Positions 42,118 through 49,239 of a DNA stretch of 64,000 nucleotides are shown here, one piece after another. The notes beneath the pieces are model-generated. The model ran no database searches. It was given only the letters and a program-made list of their open reading frames with translations, and was not told where the DNA came from. Where the stretch lies: positions 558,001-622,000 of the forward strand of contig JADJOT010000010.1 of the NCBI GenBank assembly GCA_016713625.1, in the 5' to 3' direction. The stretch is from Candidatus Accumulibacter affinis (GTDB lineage Bacteria > Pseudomonadota > Gammaproteobacteria > Burkholderiales > Rhodocyclaceae). The translations under genes were made by a program, and so were the position numbers. Positions within the stretch are counted from its first letter, which is position 1. Each line of letters begins with the position of its first letter.

Positions 42118-43260
42118 ATGAGTCCTGTCGTTGCGCGCGGTCGTGTTGCCCTGCTGCTGCTCGTGCTCACTGCCTGCAGTGGTTCGCTGCTTGAGCCCAA
42201 GAGAATCGAGTACAAGACCGCGTCGGCGAGCAACGTGCCGACCCTCGAGGTGCCCCCGGACCTGACCTCACCGACCCGCGATGAACGTTACGCCGTTCCC
42301 GACAGCGCTGGCAAGGGGACGGCCACCTACTCGGCGTACACCGCCGAGCGTTCGCCGCAAGCCAGGTCGCAACAGAAGAGCGAGGTCCTGCCCGAGGTCG
42401 ATAAGGCGCGCATCGAGCGTTCGGGCAACCAGCGCTGGCTGGTGGTCGCCGGATCGCCTGACAAACTGTGGGGGCAGGTCAAGGACTTCTGGCAGGAAAC
42501 CGGTTTTGTCATCAAGCTCGATTTGCCCGATGCCGGCGTGATGGAGACCGACTGGGCCGAAAACCGCGCCAAGATCGAGCAGGACTTCATCCGCAACATG
42601 CTTGGCAAGTTGATCGACTCGGTGTACTCGACGGCCGAGCGTGACAAGTTCCGCACCCGTCTCGAGCCGGGAAGCACGCCGGGGACCACCGATATCTTCA
42701 TCAGTCACCGCGGGATGTACGAAATTTACGTCACCGAGGGCAAGGATCAAACCAAGTGGCAACCGCGGCCAGCGGATCCGGAACTCGAAGCGGAAATGCT
42801 GCGGCGCCTGATGATTCGCCTCGGCAGTGATGAGAAGCGAGCCAACGCGGTCATCCAGGCGGCTCAGGAAAAGCCCGTCGACAGGGCCAGGCTGTCACGA
42901 AGTGCCGACGGAGCCGGTACCCTCGAAGTCGAGGAATCGTTTGATCGCGCCTGGCGTCGAGTTGGCCTGGCCCTGGATCGGGTCGGCTTTACCGTCGAAG
43001 ACCGGGATCGTTCGAGAGGTTTGTACTTCGTTCGTTATGTCGATCCGGAAACCGACAACGAGAAGAAGGAAGACGGTTTCCTGTCGCGGCTCAACCCCTT
43101 CAAGGGAAGCTCCGCAGCCAAGTCGCAGATCCAGTATCGAATCTTCGTCAAGGAAGCGGGCAGCCGGTCCACCGTGCAGGTGCTTTCGCTCGAAGGTGGC
43201 GTCGATCAGTCCGAAACGGCGAAGAAGATCCTCAATCTGCTCTACGATCAGTTGAAGTAA
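42118..43260 (+). CDS. bamC: Outer membrane assembly lipoprotein BamC
   Basis: A 380-residue lipoprotein (lipobox LVLTACSGS, Cys about residue 20) with an unstructured N-terminal region (TLEVPPDLTSPTRDERYAVP, the BamD-binding stretch) and two helix-grip domains (RWLVVAGSPDKLWGQVKDFW; LEVEESFDRAWRRVGLALDR). It is a component of the BAM complex. It follows dapA by 28 bases, the common order; the metallo-hydrolase often next in line is displaced by about 1.3 kb. Confidence 0.92.
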   Translation: MSPVVARGRVALLLLVLTACSGSLLEPKRIEYKTASASNVPTLEVPPDLTSPTRDERYAVPDSAGKGTATYSAYTAERSPQARSQQKSEVLPEVDKARIERSGNQRWLVVAGSPDKLWGQVKDFWQETGFVIKLDLPDAGVMETDWAENRAKIEQDFIRNMLGKLIDSVYSTAERDKFRTRLEPGSTPGTTDIFISHRGMYEIYVTEGKDQTKWQPRPADPELEAEMLRRLMIRLGSDEKRANAVIQAAQEKPVDRARLSRSADGAGTLEVEESFDRAWRRVGLALDRVGFTVEDRDRSRGLYFVRYVDPETDNEKKEDGFLSRLNPFKGSSAAKSQIQYRIFVKEAGSRSTVQVLSLEGGVDQSETAKKILNLLYDQLK

Positions 43261-43415
43261 GCGCTTTAGAAGTCCGGCGTCGTCACCACCCACAGGATGA
43301 ACTGCCCTTTGTCCTGGTGCGGTGCCGGCGCAGGGGGGTCGATTTTCTGATAGCACAAGAGCACGCCGGCCGCGCACCGCTTCCGCCAGATCCCACCGAT
43401 TGCCGGGTTTTTCTG

Positions 43416-43910
43416 TCAGGGCTTTCCGCTGCTCAGGCGCAGCATCAGCGTCATGGGATGCGCCGGCGAGACCTGACATCCGTAATGCTCGTAGAACTGC
43501 CTGGCTTGGCCATGAATGGCGTGCACCAGCAGGGCTCTGACCCCCGCGTTCTGCGACACGGTCACCGCCCGGTGGACGGCATCCTTCAGCAACGAGGCCC
43601 CCAGTTTGATTCCTTGGGCGCGATGATCGACTGCGAGCCGGGCCAGTACCATCACTGGCACTGGGTCTGGCATATTGCGCCGCACTGAACTCGTTGCCAT
43701 CTGGTGCGACACGGCGCCAGCGGCCATCGCGTAATAACCGTAGATGCGGTGGTCCTGGTCGGTCACCACAAACGTGCGGCTGGCGCCGTTCAATTGGTTG
43801 ACTATGGCCCGTCGTTTCAGCCACTCATCGAGCAAGGCCTCGCCGCACTCGAATTCATCCATGTGGTGGGCAGCCGACAGTGGCTGCGGCGCGCTGAGTT
43901 GAAGGTTCAT
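43416..43910 (-). CDS. GNAT acetyltransferase toxin, TacT-like
   Basis: From ATG 43910, 164 residues of a GNAT fold: HMDEFECGEALLDEWLKRRA near the start, VLARLAVDHRAQGIKLGASL (acetyl-CoA pyrophosphate loop, about residue 90) and a late tyrosine in ARQFYEHYGCQ. TacT-type toxins acetylate aminoacyl-tRNA and stop translation. The gene overlaps the DUF1778 antitoxin by four bases (ATGA). No interruption is seen, so the toxin is probably active. Confidence 0.87.
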   Translation of the reverse strand: MNLQLSAPQPLSAAHHMDEFECGEALLDEWLKRRAIVNQLNGASRTFVVTDQDHRIYGYYAMAAGAVSHQMATSSVRRNMPDPVPVMVLARLAVDHRAQGIKLGASLLKDAVHRAVTVSQNAGVRALLVHAIHGQARQFYEHYGCQVSPAHPMTLMLRLSSGKP

Positions 43911-44185
43911 GCCTTGGTGATTTCTGCTTCCCAAGGCGCATTGACGGTCAAGAGGCGTTCAAGTCCCGGATTGTGGGCGGGTGGCGCGTCTAGCAGAGTA
44001 GTGAACTGCCGGAACTTGTCGGCGTCCAGACTGAAAAAAAGCTGCTCGAGCACCACCGACTGAGCCCTGTCGCAGGCGGCTTCGAGCATGAAGTCCGAGC
44101 GGTTCTTGCCCAGCAGATGTGCCGCGTGATCAATCAAGTCACGCTGCTCGGGAAGTGCTCGCAGATTGATGGCGGCATCACGCAT
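43907..44185 (-). CDS. DUF1778 ribbon-helix-helix antitoxin, TacA-like
   Basis: From ATG 44185 (AAAGGA about nine bases upstream), 92 residues: an RHH N-terminus (AAINLRALPEQRDLIDHAAH, then NRSDFMLEAACDRAQ) and a C-terminal toxin-binding tail ending LLTVNAPWEAEITKA. It neutralises the downstream acetyltransferase and should bind the operator overlapping its promoter at 44223..44258. Confidence 0.87.
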   Translation of the reverse strand: MRDAAINLRALPEQRDLIDHAAHLLGKNRSDFMLEAACDRAQSVVLEQLFFSLDADKFRQFTTLLDAPPAHNPGLERLLTVNAPWEAEITKA

Positions 44186-44555
44186 GAGGTTTTCCTTTGA
44201 CGCATACACAAGCAAAACACCTATCGTATGGTGGCGTATAGCTGTTGTCAATACGCCAGTTTCACAAAGGCGGTGGCGCCTGGGCGAGGCGTCCCGACCA
44301 TTTGCCTGCAGGCGGGGCTCCAAGCGGGCCGCGCTCCCGAAGTTCCTCAGCCTACCGGGTCAGGCGTGACCCAGCAGGGTGGCTTGCGTACAGGAAGACG
44401 CACGACAAGCACAAGGCCATGCTAGCATGTGAGTCAAATGGATACTCCCACAACAATGAGCAACTCAATGAGTACCCAACAAAAATGAATGCTTACAAAA
44501 CACCATTGAAGCATAGGCTTGGGGGTTTTTTGATCATGCTTTACGAACCGTTGGC
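44186..44555. other. 370-base region between TacA gene and MBL hydrolase
   Basis: The left third holds the TacAT promoter and operator. From about 44400 to 44555 the DNA is visibly richer in A and T than its neighbours (for example ACAAAAATGAATGCTTACAA), with loose ATGAGCAACTC/ATGAGTAC repeats. A 104-codon frame at 44245..44559 has no family features and is not called. It looks like residual acquired DNA. Confidence 0.5.
44223..44258 (-). promoter_or_regulatory. TacAT promoter with overlapping operator palindrome
   Basis: On the minus strand TTGACA (44246..44251) is followed by a 17-base spacer and TACGAT (44223..44228), a near-consensus sigma-70 promoter reading into tacA. An inverted repeat, TGGCGTAT (44232..44239) and ATACGCCA (44251..44258), overlaps the -35 and spacer. 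This is the expected layout for autorepression by the antitoxin. Confidence 0.75.
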
Positions 44556-45326
44556 GTGATTCGTTTTGCTTCGCTGGGTAGCGGCAGTCAGGGTAACTCC
44601 CTGATTGTCGATGCCGGCGCGACGAAGGTGCTCCTCGACTGTGGCTTTTCGACGCGCATGGCGACGGCGCGACTGGCCAGACTGGGCGCAGTTCCGGACG
44701 AGTTGACGGCGATCGTCGTGACGCACGAGCACGGTGACCACGTCGCCGGCGTTTTTGCTTTCGCGCGCCGTCACCGGCTCCCGGTCTATCTCACGCACGG
44801 CACGCACGCCGTCGCCTCGCGCGGCAAGACCGACCTGCCTGAATGCCGGCTGATCGACGGTCATACCCCGTTTGCGATCGGTGGCCTCGAAGTGCAGCCC
44901 TTTCCGGTGCCGCACGATGCGCGCGAGCCTGTTCAGTACGCGTTTGGCGATGGCGAACATCGCCTCGGCGTGCTTACCGACAGCGGTTCGATCACCCCCT
45001 ACATCGTCGAGGTTCTGAGCGTCTGCGACGGCCTGGTCCTCGAATGCAACCACGATCATGCGCTGCTGGCGGCGTCGAGTTATCCGCCGGGCCTCAGGCA
45101 GCGGATCGCTGGGCGCTTCGGTCATCTGGAGAACGATCAGGCGGCTACCCTGCTACGCCAGGTTGATACGCGGCGCTTGCAACATCTGGTGGCGGCACAT
45201 CTCAGCCAGGAGAACAACCGGCCGCAACTCGCCGCCAGGGCGCTTGCCTCGGCGCTTGGTTGCAGCGAGGACTGGATCAGCGTCGCCGACCAGGAAGGGG
45301 GTTTCGGCTGGCGGCAGCTGGTCTGA
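44556..45326 (+). CDS. Metallo-beta-lactamase-fold hydrolase
   Basis: A 256-residue protein starting at GTG 44556 (IRFASLGSGSQGNSLIVDAG). The zinc motif VTHEHGDHVAGV (HxHxDH, about residue 55), a later LECNHDHALL and AHLSQENNRP are family features of YycJ/WalJ-like hydrolases that may act on nucleic acids. It is the gene expected right after bamC. The ribosome-binding site is weak. Confidence 0.88.
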   Translation: MIRFASLGSGSQGNSLIVDAGATKVLLDCGFSTRMATARLARLGAVPDELTAIVVTHEHGDHVAGVFAFARRHRLPVYLTHGTHAVASRGKTDLPECRLIDGHTPFAIGGLEVQPFPVPHDAREPVQYAFGDGEHRLGVLTDSGSITPYIVEVLSVCDGLVLECNHDHALLAASSYPPGLRQRIAGRFGHLENDQAATLLRQVDTRRLQHLVAAHLSQENNRPQLAARALASALGCSEDWISVADQEGGFGWRQLV

Positions 45327-45335
45327 AGCACGGAC

Positions 45336-45365
45336 GAAAAAAGCCGGCTTGCGCCGGCTTTTTGC
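45336..45365. terminator. Bidirectional rho-independent terminator
   Basis: AAGCCGGC (45341..45348) and GCCGGCTT (45353..45360) form a perfect eight-pair stem around TTGC, with a run of A before it and T after it. It lies between the converging MBL hydrolase and Ala-rich lipoprotein genes and can serve both. Confidence 0.9.
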
Positions 45366-45383
45366 TTGCTGCCTGGAGGGAGC

Positions 45384-45695
45384 TTACTTCTTGGCGGCAT
45401 CCTTGGCTGCGTCAGCAGCCGTACTAGCTGCCTTCGCGGCATCAGCGGCGGCGCCGGCAGCTTCCTTGGCCTTGTCAGCTGCGGCGTCTGCCGGCTTGGC
45501 GGCTTCCTTGGCGGCATCGGCAGCCGAGCCAGCGGCCTTCGCGGCATCCTTGGCGGCGTCGGCGGCAGCAGCAGCGGCCGGAGCAGCGGCGGCCGGAGGA
45601 GCGGCAGGAGCAGCAGCCGGCTTGGCTTCTTCCTTCTTGCCACAGGCGGTAACGGCAAGAGCGATCAGCGCAGCAACGAGGAGGGAGTTCTTCAT
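45384..45695 (-). CDS. Alanine-rich lipoprotein with AAxAAKxA repeats
   Basis: From ATG 45695 (AGGAAC upstream), 103 residues: a lipoprotein signal (NSLLVAALIALAVTACGKKE, Cys about 18) and a mature chain that is almost only Ala, Lys, Asp, Glu and Pro. After an Ala/Pro stretch come repeats of the AADAAK/AKEAAK type, which predict a long amphipathic helix or coiled coil. A spacer, Lpp-like or LEA-like role in the envelope is possible; no family is assigned. A strong terminator follows. Confidence 0.75.
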   Translation of the reverse strand: MKNSLLVAALIALAVTACGKKEEAKPAAAPAAPPAAAAPAAAAAADAAKDAAKAAGSAADAAKEAAKPADAAADKAKEAAGAAADAAKAASTAADAAKDAAKK

Positions 45696-45801
45696 GATGG
45701 GGTTCCTTATCGACAATAAAATGATTACAACGAGCGAGAAGCTTTATGGTTGACCGGCGAACACGTCGGGCAAGCGATAATTTTAACACTGAACTGCTCG
45801 G

Positions 45802-46056
45802 TCGAGGCTCTTTCTGCCAAAATCCGCCCCCACTTGCCCCGGGGTAGCGATGGCGGCAGGGCTAACTGCCGATCCGGCAGGCGGCGGAGCCTCCCGCAAT
45901 CCAGCGCGCTCAGACGTTGCGAGCGAGGAGGGTGAACGGGTTGATCCAGCCCACAGCCACCGAGAAGAACACGCCGATCACCAGCAGCAGCAGCAAGGAG
46001 GTCAGCCCTCCAAGGATCACCCGGTCGCTGAAAAACCGTCTGGACCATCCCCGCAG
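45802..46056 (+). repeat. 255-bp direct repeat, copy A
   Basis: Identical to 46168..46422 except one base (A at 45879, C at 46245). It carries a second copy of the last part of the zinc-ribbon gene (to its stop at 45910) and the downstream flank. The two copies are in direct orientation, 366 bases apart start to start, with the palindromic repeat at 46064..46156 between them. Confidence 0.95.
45910..46056 (-). pseudogene. Duplicated C-terminal fragment of the zinc-ribbon membrane protein gene
   Basis: Within repeat copy A the last 49 codons of the gene at 46276..46611 recur in the same orientation, from the segment before GWSRRFFSDRVILGG through the membrane helix to WINPFTLLARNV and the stop. 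There is no start codon or zinc ribbon, so it is a relic of the duplication. The flank around both copies (45696..46275) holds no other gene. Confidence 0.8.
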
Positions 46057-46063
46057 CCGTAGC

Positions 46064-46156
46064 CGTAGGTCGGGTTAGGCCGCAGGCCGTAACCCGACGA
46101 TCAAGGGTATCCGATGACTGCAAATGTCGGGTTACGCTACGCTAACCCGACCTACG
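46064..46156 (-). repeat. Palindrome-ended intergenic repeat, copy 2
   Basis: A 93-base element with 14-base inverted ends (CGTAGGTCGGGTTA at the left, TAACCCGACCTACG at the right) and an internal hairpin. Its reverse complement aligns along its whole length with 24074..24165. It lies exactly in the 111-base spacer between the two 255-bp copies. Confidence 0.85.
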
Positions 46157-46167
46157 AATCTGCACAA

Positions 46168-46422
46168 TCGAGGCTCTTTCTGCCAAAATCCGCCCCCACT
46201 TGCCCCGGGGTAGCGATGGCGGCAGGGCTAACTGCCGATCCGGCCGGCGGCGGAGCCTCCCGCAATCCAGCGCGCTCAGACGTTGCGAGCGAGGAGGGTG
46301 AACGGGTTGATCCAGCCCACAGCCACCGAGAAGAACACGCCGATCACCAGCAGCAGCAGCAAGGAGGTCAGCCCTCCAAGGATCACCCGGTCGCTGAAAA
46401 ACCGTCTGGACCATCCCCGCAG
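46168..46422 (+). repeat. 255-bp direct repeat, copy B
   Basis: This copy contains the 3' end of the intact zinc-ribbon gene (46276..46611) and 108 bases of its downstream flank, so it is the original locus and copy A the derived one. One base differs between the copies; in copy A CTGCCG-ATC-CGGCAG forms a perfect hairpin that the base change in copy B weakens. Confidence 0.95.
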
Positions 46423-46611
46423 ACCCAGATAATCGGCAAATGAGAGCTGCCGCTGCAGGGCGGTGGCGGCGTCCTCTCTGGCGATGAATCGCGTCGCGCA
46501 GTGCTGGCAACGATACGGCGCCTGGTGCTTGAGACGAAGCGCAATCCCTTCCCTGGGGCCGCTGCGGCGCGAGCGGCGGACGTCTTCCGAGTGGCAGTTT
46601 GGGCAGTTCAT
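46276..46611 (-). CDS. Zinc-ribbon membrane protein of unknown function
   Basis: A 111-residue protein: MNCPNCHSEDVRRS at the start and YRCQHCATRF (about residue 33) form a four-cysteine zinc ribbon; a basic linker and one C-terminal membrane helix (VILGGLTSLLLLLVIGVFFS) follow. Small proteins of this design are common in Rhodocyclales-like genomes without known function. Its 3' half is duplicated downstream. Confidence 0.7.
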   Translation of the reverse strand: MNCPNCHSEDVRRSRRSGPREGIALRLKHQAPYRCQHCATRFIAREDAATALQRQLSFADYLGLRGWSRRFFSDRVILGGLTSLLLLLVIGVFFSVAVGWINPFTLLARNV

Positions 46612-46976
46612 GGAGGGTTCACCGTTTCAGTGATTGACCGGGCCATACGGCACGGTTGGAAAGCAAAGCACGCTACGAACTCTACCGATTTCGGCAAAAA
46701 GATCTGTGCGCATTCGCACAGCGGGCGCTCGAATTGCGGATGCTGTGGTGTGCATCCGGCCGCGCCGGCGCTGCGGGGGCCGCGTTAAATCGGCTAACGT
46801 CAGGCCAGGACGCGCGATGATGACGATTTTTGTCACGCAGGTGACGCGAATGGGTCGTTCTGGCGCGGGGGCAAGCCGAAGCAAGGGCTTTTTGCACGGT
46901 TCAGGCCCTGGCACGAAACTTGATTGCGATAAAGCAACGGATTGTCCGTTGTACTCATCGAAAGGAGTTCCCTACC
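46612..46976. other. 365-base region upstream of the pilin gene
   Basis: It holds the sigma-54-type promoter (46909..46924) and a perfect seven-pair hairpin CTGTGCG/CGCACAG with a CATT loop (46704..46721). The hairpin may be an activator site or an RNA structure. No credible gene is seen; the 95-codon minus-strand frame at 46627..46914 has no protein-like features. Confidence 0.55.
46909..46924 (+). promoter_or_regulatory. Sigma-54 promoter for the pilin gene
   Basis: TGGCACG-AAAC-TTGAT fits the -24/-12 consensus TGGCACG-N4-TTGC(A/T) with one mismatch in TTGC. It is 53 bases before the pilin ATG. Sigma-54 control through PilS/PilR is usual for major type IV pilins, so this supports the gene being a real pilin locus. 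Confidence 0.75.
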
Positions 46977-47160
46977 ATGAAGAAGCTGCAAAAAGGTTTT
47001 ACCTTGATCGAGCTGATGATCGTCGTCGCGATCATCGGTATTCTGGCGGCCATCGCGATCCCGCAGTTCGCGAATACACCAAGAAGGGCGAAGACAAGGC
47101 TGCACAGTCGGACGCCAAGAACTTCCTGACAGGCCTTGCTGCCAGTACCCGAATGACTAG
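46977..47160 (+). pseudogene. Short type IV pilin gene with frameshift
   Basis: ATG 46977 (AAAGGAG nine bases upstream) opens MKKLQKGFTLIELMIVVAII, a perfect prepilin peptidase site (G/FTLIE) and pilin helix, up to AIPQF. Near 47069 one base is missing: the frame then runs to a stop at 47129, whereas the neighbouring frame continues as EYTKKGEDKAAQSDAKNFLT, which fits a pilin. A second loss would end the protein at TAG 47158..47160, giving about 61 residues, the size of Geobacter-type short pilins. If not mutated, it would be the major pilin subunit. Sequencing error is possible. Confidence 0.7.
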
Positions 47161-47188
47161 CCTTCTGATCAATACCCAGGAGAAGATA

Positions 47189-47547
47189 ATGAAAAAAGCT
47201 TTGTTTGTAGCGCTGTTACGCCCTTTTTGAGGTTTCGTGTCGCGCATGCGACCACCGGTGCCGTCTGCGCCGGCACTGCCGGCGACGTCCGCAGTTCCGA
47301 TGGACGCCGGTACGTGAAGAAAGCTTTTAGCCCAAGTGGCTTCGACCGCGTTGTTCGAGCAACGTTACTCGCAGAACAACGTGGCGTTTAGTGTAGTGGG
47401 GGGTCCCACAAAGGCAAGAATGTCTTCGGCGGTGGTCACGGGATCGGGGGCGGTGTCAAGGCGACGGGAACCGATTGCGCCAACACAGGCTGCACGGACA
47501 GCCGAAAGGTTCGGACGCCGATCGGCAGCCCAGCGCGACTGAGCTGA
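47189..47547 (+). pseudogene. Small secreted protein gene with several frameshifts
   Basis: ATG 47189 has GGAGA seven bases upstream and starts a signal-like MKKALFVALL, then a stop at 47228..47230. Protein-like sequence continues in other frames: HATTGAVCAGTAGDV and RRYVKKAFSPSGFDRVV, then RYSQNNVAFSVV, then CSGGSHKGKNVFGGG and KATGTDCANTGC to TGA 47545..47547. At least three single-base indels are needed to join them. The mature part would be about 95 residues with several cysteines. It lies between the pilin and a strong terminator, so it is probably co-transcribed with the pilin and may act with it. Confidence 0.5.
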
Positions 47548-47561
47548 TTCGGCGTTCGGAT

Positions 47562-47588
47562 AAAAGGCGCGCCTCGGCGCGCCTTTTT
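47562..47588 (+). terminator. Rho-independent terminator after the pilin unit
   Basis: AAAGGCGCGCC (47563..47573) and GGCGCGCCTTT (47576..47586) form a very strong stem with a tight loop, followed by a T-run. It separates the pilin/secreted-protein unit from the ABC genes, whose first ATG is only nine bases further on. Confidence 0.88.
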
Positions 47589-47594
47589 ACTTCC

Positions 47595-48399
47595 ATGTGG
47601 CCATTCTGTCTTAGTGCCCTTCGGTCCGGCTTTCGTAGCCGGGCGGTCTTGCTGATCCTCGTCCTGGGGACGCTGCTGGTTGGCGTCGCCTTCCTGGCTG
47701 CATCCTTCTCGCCGCGGCAACCGAAGACCGTGACCATGGACGTGGGCTTTTCCGGACTCCGTTTCAGCCTGATCCTGCTTGCCGTCTTCTGGGTGCAGGA
47801 ACTTGTGGGGCGCGAGGTCGAGCGGCGGACGGTGCTCTACGCGCTGGCCTATCCAATTTCGCGAGCAGCCTATCTGCTGGGTCGGTTTCTCGGTGTGCTG
47901 GGCTTGCTGGCCGTCGCTGCTGGATCGCTTGGCGGGCTGTTGTGGCTGTCGGTGACTGCTTTCCGGCGGCCATTACACCCAGGGCTATCCGGTGCAGACC
48001 GGCTGGCCGTACTGGCTGACCGTTGGCGGCCTGTGGGTAGATGCGGCTGTTGTCGCCTCCTTCACGCTCTGGATTGCCAGCTTGTCGACGGTACAGATGT
48101 TGCCGGTCGCCCTGGGCGCCCTGTTCGCGGTGGCCGGCAAGAGCCTGGGTGCCGTCCTCGATTATCTGGAACGTGGTGCCGACGGCGATCAGGAACTGCT
48201 TGGGCGCTACGGCCCCTTGCTGCAGGTCATTCAGTACCTGCTTCCCGACCTCTCGCGTCTCGATTGGCGGGTCTGGCCGATGTATGGCATTCCCTTGAGC
48301 GAGGGTGCCGTGGCCTACGGACTCCTGCTGGCCGCGGGTTACGTGACGATCCTGCTGGCCATGGCGGTGATGACTTTCAGTCGACGCGAGTTCTTTTGA
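47595..48399 (+). pseudogene. ABC-2 type exporter permease, frameshifted
   Basis: From ATG 47595 the protein reads MWPFCLSALRSGFRSRAVLL with ABC-2 permease-like helices (LRFSLILLAVFWVQELVGRE). Near 47970 the frame changes by one extra base: the continuation in the next frame (YPVQTGWPYWLTVGGLWVDA ... EGAVAYGLLLAAGYVTILLA) is clearly the second half, ending at 48399. Total about 268 residues with six helices. It partners the ATPase at 49236..50189. No Shine-Dalgarno is visible behind the terminator. Confidence 0.72.
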
Positions 48400-48407
48400 G
48401 ATCAGGC

Positions 48408-49239
48408 ATGCGTCGGCGCCTCCCCTTGCTGCCTCTGCTGTTCCTGCTCGTCGGCGGGTTGTGTGTTCTGGCTGGCGCAGGGCGGTCTGCTTGGCGTCAA
48501 GAGATCGCGGGCAAATGCCGAAATCGAGGTGGCACTGCCGATTTTCATTCAGGTAGCCATGGCCGGCGGTGACCGCTACCTCGCGGCGAGTTGGGCGGTC
48601 GTACGCGCCTTGGTGACGGAAACCAGTCACATGGCGCCTGAGGAATACCAGATTCTCGGCCAGGTCCAGAAGGATGCTTCATGGCTGAATCCGGCGCATG
48701 AAGACAACTACTACATCGCGACGGCGATCCTACCGTGGGAGGGGCAGGTGGACCCGACGCAGGTCATCTTGCAGCGCGCCACGTTGGCGCGGTTTTTCGA
48801 CTATCAGCCGCCGTTCTACTACGCCTTCAATCAGGTGCACTTCAAGGGCGATGCGTTCGGCGCCTCGGAGTGGTTGCGGCAGGCAGCGGAAAAACTACCC
48901 GATCCCGAGGAGCGGGTGACCCTGGCCGATTTCGCTGCCCGCTGGCTTGATCGGAGCCAGGATCTCGACATGGCGGCGCGTATCGTCGAGGCGATGGCGG
49001 CGCAGGCCAAGCGCAAGGATTTTGCCGATTACCTGCATCAGCGCAGCCAGCGGTTGCGTGATCTCGCCGCCTTGCGGCGCGCGGCAGCGGTCTATTCGGA
49101 ACGGTATGGTCAACCAGCCGGGTCACTGCAGGAATTGCTGAAATCCGGTGTGATCGAAAAATTCCCTGTCGATCCATTCGGCTTCGGTTTCGCATCGATG
49201 CCAATGGTCTTCCCATCTTCTCGTAGTGCCAGGAAATGA
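48408..49239 (+). pseudogene. Membrane-anchored protein between ABC permease and ATPase, frameshifted
   Basis: ATG 48408 opens MRRRLPLLPLLFLLVGGLCV, an N-terminal membrane anchor; near 48466 one extra base shifts the frame, and the rest follows from FWLAQGGLLGVKRSRANAEI to 49239. The roughly 275-residue product has a helical, TPR-like periplasmic part (LGQVQKDASWLNPAHEDNYY; AEKLPDPEERVTLADFAARW; LRRAAAVYSERYGQPAGSLQ). No family is recognised. The stop overlaps the ATPase ATG (ATGA), so it belongs to the exporter operon. Confidence 0.65.

Noticed and set aside
44245..44559. 104-codon ORF before the MBL hydrolase
   Set aside because: It crosses the TacAT promoter and the AT-rich stretch and has no family features or good ribosome-binding site.
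45725..46123. 132-codon minus-strand ORF and a similar one at 46142..46510
   Set aside because: The two look alike only because of the 255-bp duplication; they are out of frame with the zinc-ribbon gene and not protein-like.
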